Below are positions 22,306 through 27,306 of a stretch of 27,306 nt of DNA, in pieces (position 1 is the first letter of the stretch; each line of letters starts with the position of its first letter). The position numbers and the translations under genes are program-made. The notes below the pieces were generated by a model. The model saw only the letters and a program-made list of their open reading frames with translations, had not been told where the DNA came from and did not search any database. Origin of the DNA: JADFNO01 sp965369945 (GTDB lineage Bacteria > Planctomycetota > Phycisphaerae > Phycisphaerales > SM1A02); assembly GCA_965369945.1 (NCBI GenBank), contig CBDUST010000022.1, positions 1-27,306 of the forward strand. Direction: 5' to 3'.

Positions 22306-23371
22306 GGACTTGCTCCTGGGTCGTAGCCTCGCCGGCCGCGATGCGTTGATCCGCAAGCGCAACCGCAGCGGCGTGCGTTGACGGCATGGATTCGGCATCC
22401 TGAAGCACCCGGGCCGTCGTCTGTTCAATATCGGCGATCTTCTGATCGATCTGAGCCTCTGTCAGCCCCAGATGGGTGCCCGCAAGCTGTATCAATCCGC
22501 CCGCGTTGGAAACGAAATCCGGTACATACAGGAACCCGAGGTTCTTGAGGATCACCGCATCTTCATCCGGGTCGTCCAGCATGTTGTTCGCAGCGCCAGC
22601 GATGATCGGGCACCGCAGCGACTGCGCGCGGTTCGCATCGATTACGCCCCCCAACGCGCACGGCGCGAGTATGTCACATTCTCTTGAGAACAACGCCGCA
22701 TCGGAATCTACGAACTCAACATCAAGTTCGACCATCGCGCGTTGACGCGTTGCCTCGTTGATCTCGGCGGCGACGACTTTCGCGCCGGCGTAGATAAGCA
22801 ATTGCGCTAATCCAAAACCCACATGCCCGACGCCTTGGATCGCTATCGTCAACCCGGCAAAGTCGACGGGCTTACCAAGATGCGCCAGCGCCGCTCGCAT
22901 CGCGTTGATCGTGCCGCGCGCGGTGTATGGCGACGGGTCGCCGCCGGTCGAGATTCGCTCACCACCCATGGCGTGCTGGGTTTGCGTCGCCATCCAATCG
23001 ATATATTGTGGATCCGATCCTACGTCTTCGGCGGCGATGTACGCACCGTCGAAGGTCTCGACGAATCGGCCCATCGCCAGAGCTTCGTCTTTGGTCGCTG
23101 GATGGCCGGGCTTGGGTAGAAGCACGACACTCTTGCCGCCACCCATGGGGAGCGCTGCGGCCGCGGCTTTGTAGGTCATGCCCTCAGAGAGTCGAAGCAC
23201 GTCGTACAGCGCATCCGCTTCGGTGGCGTAATGCCATCGTCTCACTCCGCCAAGCGTGCTGCCCAGCTTGGTTGAATGAACGGCAATAATCGCCCGCAGG
23301 CCCGTCGTGGGGTCCTGGTGGAAGCACACTCGTTCGTGACCGCGCTCGGTCATTTGTTCGAAGGTATTCAT
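22295..23371 (-). CDS. Leucine dehydrogenase (Glu/Leu/Phe/Val dehydrogenase family)
   Basis: The 358-residue protein resembles Bacillus leucine dehydrogenase from its first residues: FHQDPTTGLRAIIAVHSTKLGSTLGGVR, GMTYKAAAAALPMGGGK with Lys68 and Lys80 at the same numbers as the Bacillus enzyme's conserved lysines, YIAAEDVGSDP, an NAD domain with IQGVGHVGFGLAQLL, DILAPCALGGVI and PDFVSNAGGLI. It oxidatively deaminates leucine, valine and isoleucine to 2-oxoacids with NAD, feeding the E1/E2 genes just downstream. The numbering match supports ATG 23371; the frame extends to a TTG at 23413 with no better ribosome-binding site. It overlaps E1-alpha by 11 nt. Strict preference for leucine over other branched-chain substrates is inferred. 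Confidence 0.93.
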   Translation of the reverse strand: MNTFEQMTERGHERVCFHQDPTTGLRAIIAVHSTKLGSTLGGVRRWHYATEADALYDVLRLSEGMTYKAAAAALPMGGGKSVVLLPKPGHPATKDEALAMGRFVETFDGAYIAAEDVGSDPQYIDWMATQTQHAMGGERISTGGDPSPYTARGTINAMRAALAHLGKPVDFAGLTIAIQGVGHVGFGLAQLLIYAGAKVVAAEINEATRQRAMVELDVEFVDSDAALFSRECDILAPCALGGVIDANRAQSLRCPIIAGAANNMLDDPDEDAVILKNLGFLYVPDFVSNAGGLIQLAGTHLGLTEAQIDQKIADIEQTTARVLQDAESMPSTHAAAVALADQRIAAGEATTQEQVHAG

Positions 23372-23481
23372 GGGAACTTCGTCAATCTTCAGTTCAACTC
23401 CGGTTGTCGCCAATCAAGGCGACGGTCAAGTTAGGCGAGGCCGTCTGACATTCAGCCAGCGAATCATATTCCAGATCCTCA

Positions 23482-25422
23482 TCAATGCGGGATGTCAGAG
23501 GCGGCGACGGTCGAACCGGACCCGAACTGAGGAATATGCGTCTGGTCTGGTACTTTACCGGTGCCCAAAGCCGATTCATCCGGCGTCCGCTCAGGGATAA
23601 CGTAGTCTGAATTGGGTATGGAATCCAGTTGCGTCATCGCGGCCTCGGCGCAGCGGAGCATTGTTCGGTCGGTGTTCTGTCGTAACCCACGGATACTCGA
23701 TCGAACTTCATGCTCGGCCATATCGCAGATGTAGGACACGGTTTTCATGTCCTGCTCCAACTGCTCGCCGTTGATGCCGTCGCGAATCGATTTGTCGATT
23801 CGTGCGAGGGTGCACGCTATCGCATAGATCCACAGCACGCACCAGCTCAAGCGATATTGGATCATCTGCTTTGTGATCATTTCCTCGCGATGCGTCTTGA
23901 GCATCATCTTTACTTGATGGCTGAACTCGCGAACCAACTGCTCAAGCGTGTGTTGGAAGTGAGCCAGCTCGGGTCGCAGGCGTTTGATGGACGGCGCTGG
24001 GCGGCGCAGCCCCAAGTACAGCTCCCCAGCCAGCCGCAAACCTTCCCAAATGTGGGAAGTCGGGTTCATCTTGATGGCGAGCAGGTGTTCGCCGAGTTGT
24101 TTCGAGCCATAGGCGAAGACGAAGCTGTGCATGACTTCATTGGCGCCTTCGACGATGATGTTGATTCGGCTGTCGCGCCACAGTCGTTCGACCTCATTCT
24201 CGGTCATGTACCCTTCACCGCCCATGATCTGGAGGGCCAGATCCGTGCTGCGGAACCCCATTTCCGAGCAGAAGATTTTGCACACAGCGGTTTCGAGCAT
24301 GATGTCTTCATCACCGCGATCGACAAAGCCCGTCGTCATATACAGCATCGCATCCATCGCGTATGAGTAAGCTGACAGTGTGGCAATCTTTTCCCTAATC
24401 AGCTCGAACTCGGCAATCGGGCGGTCAAACTGGTGGCGGTATTGCGCCCATTTAATGCCTTGCTCCATAGCGCTGTGCCCGGCGCCGATCATCCCGGCAG
24501 ACAGCGTGCAGCGACCATAGTTCAAACACGTCAGCGCGACGTGCAGACCCATTCCCTCCTTGTGCAGCAGGTTCTCTCTGGGAATCTTCACGTTGGTGAA
24601 GCGGATGCGCGCCTGCCACGTGCCGCGGATCCCACACTTGGCGCGATTCCGACTGAAAATATCGATGCCTTCCATATCAGGCGTGCAGATCAGAGCGGTG
24701 ATGCGTTCGTTTTCCTTGCCCGTTTCGGGGTCGATCAACTTCTGCTTGGCCATCACGGTAAAGAGCCCGGACATCGCTGCGGAGGTCGCCCACTTCTTTT
24801 CGCCGTTGAGGATGTAGTGTTTGCCATCGTCGGTGAGGTGGCAGTGTGTTTCCTGGCCGCCTGCATCGCAACCAACGTTCGGCTCAGACAGACAGAACGC
24901 GCTGAGCATGTTGCTAGCCATGCGCGGCAGATAATGCTTCTTTTGATCTTCAGTTCCAAACAGCGAGATCGCGCCGCATCCGATCGATTGATGGGCCGAC
25001 ACCATTACCGCAGTCGAACCGCATGTACGCCCGATGCGCTCTAACACGCGGTTGTAGCTGGTGATGCCGAAGCCGCCGCCGCCATATTGCGTCGGGATGA
25101 TCATTCCCATCACGCCCAGCTCAAACAGCCGTTTGATCGCCCAGTCGGGGATCTCCTGCTCCTGATCGATCTGGATCGTTGGGTGTTCGTTGCGAAGGTA
25201 ATCATCAAGTCCAGCCAGGAGCTGATCGCAACGAGCCGTTTCTTCCGGGTTCACCTGTGGGTAAGGGAATACAAGCTCCTCGCGGAAGTTGCCCCAGAAC
25301 ATACTCTTGATGAACCCCATACGGCTGGGATCGGGCCCGAGCATCTCCTGGGCCTTGGCGATCTGCTTGCGGTCCTTCTCCGAGATGTTCTTGAGATCGG
25401 CGGCGAGATCAGGTTTGGACAC
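23482..25422 (-). CDS. Acyl-CoA dehydrogenase with C-terminal extension (VLCAD/ACAD9-like size)
   Basis: The 646-residue FAD flavoprotein has an N-terminal leader of about 60 residues, a standard ACAD core (GVMGMIIPTQYGGGG, AFCLSEPNVGCDAG at 175-188, ILNGEKKWATSAAM, LNYGRCTLSAGMIGAG, QIMGGEGYMTENEVERLWRDSRI) and the catalytic-base region IIVEGANEV with Glu425. A further helical domain of about 200 residues follows, as in the long VLCAD/ACAD9 group; a normal isovaleryl-CoA dehydrogenase would be near 390 residues. The substrate is therefore open: long-chain acyl-CoA by architecture, branched-chain acyl-CoA by context. The last 30 residues are Pro/Ser/Thr-rich. GTG 25422 is chosen: GGAGGA (25430-25435 on the minus strand) lies 7 nt upstream. 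It is upstream of, and co-directional with, leucine dehydrogenase. Confidence 0.9.
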   Translation of the reverse strand: MSKPDLAADLKNISEKDRKQIAKAQEMLGPDPSRMGFIKSMFWGNFREELVFPYPQVNPEETARCDQLLAGLDDYLRNEHPTIQIDQEQEIPDWAIKRLFELGVMGMIIPTQYGGGGFGITSYNRVLERIGRTCGSTAVMVSAHQSIGCGAISLFGTEDQKKHYLPRMASNMLSAFCLSEPNVGCDAGGQETHCHLTDDGKHYILNGEKKWATSAAMSGLFTVMAKQKLIDPETGKENERITALICTPDMEGIDIFSRNRAKCGIRGTWQARIRFTNVKIPRENLLHKEGMGLHVALTCLNYGRCTLSAGMIGAGHSAMEQGIKWAQYRHQFDRPIAEFELIREKIATLSAYSYAMDAMLYMTTGFVDRGDEDIMLETAVCKIFCSEMGFRSTDLALQIMGGEGYMTENEVERLWRDSRINIIVEGANEVMHSFVFAYGSKQLGEHLLAIKMNPTSHIWEGLRLAGELYLGLRRPAPSIKRLRPELAHFQHTLEQLVREFSHQVKMMLKTHREEMITKQMIQYRLSWCVLWIYAIACTLARIDKSIRDGINGEQLEQDMKTVSYICDMAEHEVRSSIRGLRQNTDRTMLRCAEAAMTQLDSIPNSDYVIPERTPDESALGTGKVPDQTHIPQFGSGSTVAASDIPH

Positions 25423-25744
25423 GAACAGATCCTCCGTGGATCAAACATTCTTGGTCAGAAACGCGCCGAGCTTCGAGCGGGTCAGGCCCGGGAGCCGAGT
25501 CCCGCTCCCAGAGATTCTAGACGACCTCCGGCAAAGGGCTGGGTTTGGCCGGCTGTGCAGCCCAGTATCAGGGATCGACTCAGTTCGGCGGCGGCTTTGT
25601 CTGCGGCCGGTCATTAGGCCTGAATCTGGGTTTGCCCAGCTATGATTTCAGAGCCGAACTTTGTGAAATATTGTACAAACCATGCCTCAGCCGGTCCATA
25701 GGACTGCAAAGATGCTGTCTAAGGCACTTTGACGAGGGCGTCTC
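25423..25744. other. Intergenic region between enoyl-CoA hydratase and acyl-CoA dehydrogenase genes
   Basis: No coding region is supported in these 322 bp. The stretch holds three small hairpins: GGGAGC/GCTCCC (25490-25509), GGGCTG/CAGCCC (25536-25563) and CTGGG-TTTG-CCCAG (25626-25639). It also holds an AT-rich hyphenated palindrome at 25660-25679. A TAGAAT on the minus strand (25514-25519) could be a -10 for the acyl-CoA dehydrogenase gene, without a good -35. None of the hairpins has a T-tract on the minus strand, so they are not clear terminators. Confidence 0.5.
25660..25679. promoter_or_regulatory. Candidate operator: AT-rich 20-bp palindrome
   Basis: The site reads TTTGT-N2-AATATT-N2-ACAAA, symmetrical at 16 of 20 positions, in a GC-rich surround and upstream of the acyl-CoA dehydrogenase/leucine dehydrogenase genes on the minus strand. 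Size and symmetry suit a dimeric helix-turn-helix regulator (TetR- or GntR-like), but none is encoded nearby. Identified by eye. Confidence 0.35.
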
Positions 25745-26500
25745 TCAGCTCCCGCCGCCGCCAAAGAGGCTTCGCAGGCGCGTCTGTGCTTCGTCAGAGG
25801 CGATCACGTCGGCCGAGAGGTCCGCTGCTTTATCCAAGGCCGCATCCTCGAGCGAGCCATCCAGTTCATTGAGCCAGGTCTTAGTCGTTCTGGCCGCCAA
25901 GGTCCCAGCCTCTGTCAGGGATTGCGCGAGCTTCATGACCTGGGTATCCAGCTGATCCGACTCGACCAAGTGTGATGCTAACCCCCGGTCATAACCCTCT
26001 TGCCCGCTGATCGTTCCACCAGCCAGCAGCATCGCCCGAGCCGGACCTGGGCCGATTTTGCGCATCAACCATGGGGCAACCACAGCGGGGCACAATCCCA
26101 AGCTGACCTCGGGGTAGCCCACCTTCGCTTCCGGATGGGTGATTGCGAAGTCCGTCACGACCATCAATCCGCATCCGCCGCCGACGGCCGCCCCCTGTAC
26201 CTTGGAGATTGTCGGAATGGCAAGTCTGCGGATTCGTCGCAGAACGCGCGATAGCCCTCGCAACATTCGGGGCATTCCTTCCGCATCCGCCATCACCCCT
26301 TGCAAATCCATCCCCGCACAGAACGACTCTCCCTCGCCGCCAAGGATCAACACGCGCACAGACTCATCATGCTCGATCGTTTCGATCGCCTGTTCCAGTG
26401 CTTCGATCAATTCGATCGACAGCGCGTTGCGCTTCTCCGGACGATTCATCGTGACGGTGGCAATGCCGTCGTTGACGCTGCTCAGTACAAGGTCAGACAT
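25745..26500 (-). CDS. Enoyl-CoA hydratase/isomerase family protein, 3-methylglutaconyl-CoA hydratase (LiuC)-like
   Basis: The 251-residue crotonase-fold protein has TMNRPEKRNALS (17-28), FCAGMDLQGV (60-69, oxyanion-hole region), VQGAAVGGGCGLMVVTDFAI (101-120) and YPEVSLGLCPAVVAPWLMRKIG (129-150). Glu131 is the likely catalytic acid; the first catalytic Glu of classical hydratases is replaced (Gly111 in GGGCGL). GGxxGL together with EVxLGLxPAVxxP is the pattern I associate with LiuC-type 3-methylglutaconyl-CoA hydratases of leucine breakdown, which fits the leucine dehydrogenase nearby; an isomerase role is possible. The ATG at 26500 has a TATAAA -10-like sequence ending 8 nt upstream, which would give a nearly leaderless transcript. 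The Gly-rich C terminus (FGGGGS) is unremarkable. Confidence 0.85.
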   Translation of the reverse strand: MSDLVLSSVNDGIATVTMNRPEKRNALSIELIEALEQAIETIEHDESVRVLILGGEGESFCAGMDLQGVMADAEGMPRMLRGLSRVLRRIRRLAIPTISKVQGAAVGGGCGLMVVTDFAITHPEAKVGYPEVSLGLCPAVVAPWLMRKIGPGPARAMLLAGGTISGQEGYDRGLASHLVESDQLDTQVMKLAQSLTEAGTLAARTTKTWLNELDGSLEDAALDKAADLSADVIASDEAQTRLRSLFGGGGS

Positions 26501-26508
26501 CTCTGCAC

Positions 26509-26514
26509 TTTATA
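26509..26514 (-). promoter_or_regulatory. Candidate -10 element (TATAAA) of the enoyl-CoA hydratase gene
   Basis: On the minus strand TATAAA ends 8 nt before the ATG at 26500. No -35 is evident. A perfect 12-bp palindrome, CGAGCCGGCTCG (26527-26538), lies just upstream and could be a protein-binding site. Confidence 0.4.
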
Positions 26515-26586
26515 CCAAGAACGTAGCGAGCCGGCTCGTCCCCGAGCCCGGTCGACGCTCAAGCGGGAGTCGGCTAGGAGAGCGCC

Positions 26587-26602
26587 GCCCGCTGAAGCGG
26601 GC
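26587..26602 (-). terminator. GC-rich hairpin downstream of the zinc-ribbon membrane protein gene
   Basis: GCCCGC-TGAA-GCGGGC forms a perfect 6-bp stem 15 nt after the stop of the minus-strand gene at 26618. No T-run follows, so it is at best a weak intrinsic terminator; it does separate that gene from the enoyl-CoA hydratase promoter region. Confidence 0.3.
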
Positions 26603-26617
26603 CGCGCCGTCGCTCAC

Positions 26618-27306
26618 CTACTGCGTCAGCGTTCCGCACTCCGGACAACGCTCGCCGAACTGGTTGCCGCGCAGATCGTACCCGCATGCGGTACACAATC
26701 CTTCGCGTTTTCGTTGCCGCTCGTCCGCAGAACGGCCGACTGCGACGAACAGCCAGCCGAACCGTATCGTCGAAATGCTTGCGCCCACCGACAGCGTCAG
26801 CACAAGCGTCCAGACGATTCCATTAGCGACCCATGTCGTGATCCGATGGTCCGCCCCCGGAATTGTCCCGCGCCAGAACTCGACTTCCTTCGTGTGCCCG
26901 CCTTGAAACATTGCCGCTCCAATCGCAGCGCGCAACGGTGAATCGATCGGCAAATCGACACGCTGCCCGGGTTGACCGCTCGAGAAAACGTCCATCTCAA
27001 GCAACGGCTCCGGCTGGCGATGTGAGCTGACAAACGGCCAACCACGCCGCTGACCGGCGACAGTGAACGTGAAGTTGGCATAGAAAACCGAATCGCGAGT
27101 CAGTTCGAACGGAAGGTCATCCCCAGAAAGACTGGCACGAAACGCACCGTCTCCATACTGATACACCTTGCCCGAAACCATGATCGCCGGTTCGGTCCTG
27201 ATGTAGATCTGATCCGCCACCCAAGCCGTCGGCCAGGCAAGGATCACCGCGGCGGCCAATCCAACGTCCATCGCCACGGTCCAAGCAGTCCGGCGCCGGT
27301 TGGCCG
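26618..27306 (-). CDS. Membrane protein with C-terminal zinc ribbon (5' end outside window)
   Basis: The frame is open to the window edge (before the GTG at 27277 it reads ANRRRTAWT), so the start is probably outside. The visible protein has an N-terminal hydrophobic helix (DVGLAAAVILAWPTAWVA) after a basic stretch, an exported or periplasmic-type beta-rich domain of about 100 residues, a second membrane segment (WVANGIVWTLVLTLSVGASI), a basic linker (GRSADERQRKREG), and a terminal zinc ribbon with two Cys pairs (CTACGYDLRGN and RCPECG). This domain order is frequent in Phycisphaerae genomes and is the main taxonomic clue in the window. The function is unknown; the ribbon should face the cytoplasm if both helices span the membrane. 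Confidence 0.8.
   Translation of the reverse strand, partial: ANRRRTAWTVAMDVGLAAAVILAWPTAWVADQIYIRTEPAIMVSGKVYQYGDGAFRASLSGDDLPFELTRDSVFYANFTFTVAGQRRGWPFVSSHRQPEPLLEMDVFSSGQPGQRVDLPIDSPLRAAIGAAMFQGGHTKEVEFWRGTIPGADHRITTWVANGIVWTLVLTLSVGASISTIRFGWLFVAVGRSADERQRKREGLCTACGYDLRGNQFGERCPECGTLTQ

Noticed and set aside
23710..24366. Plus-strand reading frame of 218 codons opposite the acyl-CoA dehydrogenase
   Set aside because: It is opposite a well-supported gene with clear ACAD motifs and has no recognisable domain.

Overview
The window looks like a chromosomal segment of a planctomycete, most likely a Phycisphaerae-type bacterium. The best taxonomic clue is the gene at the right edge: its product is a small membrane protein ending in a double CxxC zinc ribbon with the signature CGYDLRGN...CPECG, an arrangement I associate with that class. 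This is an inference from family knowledge, not a database result. The DNA is moderately GC-rich. Start codons are mixed ATG, GTG and TTG, and Shine-Dalgarno sequences are present for only some genes. No rRNA, tRNA or CRISPR array was seen.

Left and centre (1-18.2 kb): a surface-glycan assembly and decoration locus. It opens with the tail of a degenerate ABC-ATPase-like protein. Two consecutive pairs of a NodB-like (polysaccharide-deacetylase-fold) protein and a sulfotransferase follow on the plus strand; the second NodB-like protein also carries an extra N-terminal domain and a C-terminal methyltransferase-like domain. A minus-strand block (5.4-9.5 kb) holds a GSCFA protein, an SGNH hydrolase, a methyltransferase fused to a degenerate SGNH-like domain, and a second methyltransferase. 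A plus-strand operon (9.7-15.2 kb) encodes WbpB-, WbpD- and WbpE-like enzymes and two GT4 glycosyltransferases. With the WbpA-like dehydrogenase at 16.9-18.2 kb these complete the route from UDP-GlcNAc to UDP-2,3-diacetamido-2,3-dideoxy-glucuronic acid. A metallo-beta-lactamase-fold lactonase-like gene and a methyltransferase gene broken by an in-frame TAA lie between them.

Right (18.4-26.5 kb): a minus-strand leucine/branched-chain amino-acid catabolic cluster. In transcription order it reads LiuC-like enoyl-CoA hydratase, long acyl-CoA dehydrogenase, leucine dehydrogenase, 2-oxoacid dehydrogenase E1-alpha, E1-beta, then E2. A GxxExxY-family gene bounded by a 30-bp inverted repeat (28 of 30 identical) sits between E1-beta and E2 and looks like an inserted cassette. 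No E3 gene is in the window.

Most notable points: the duplicated deacetylase-like/sulfotransferase module (an arrangement that recalls N-deacetylation followed by sulfation); the repeat-bounded GxxExxY cassette, whose PD-(D/E)XK lysine is replaced by glutamate; the methyltransferase with one in-frame stop; the MTase-pseudoSGNH fusion; and recurring -10-like hexamers 6-8 nt upstream of start codons, suggesting leaderless transcripts.
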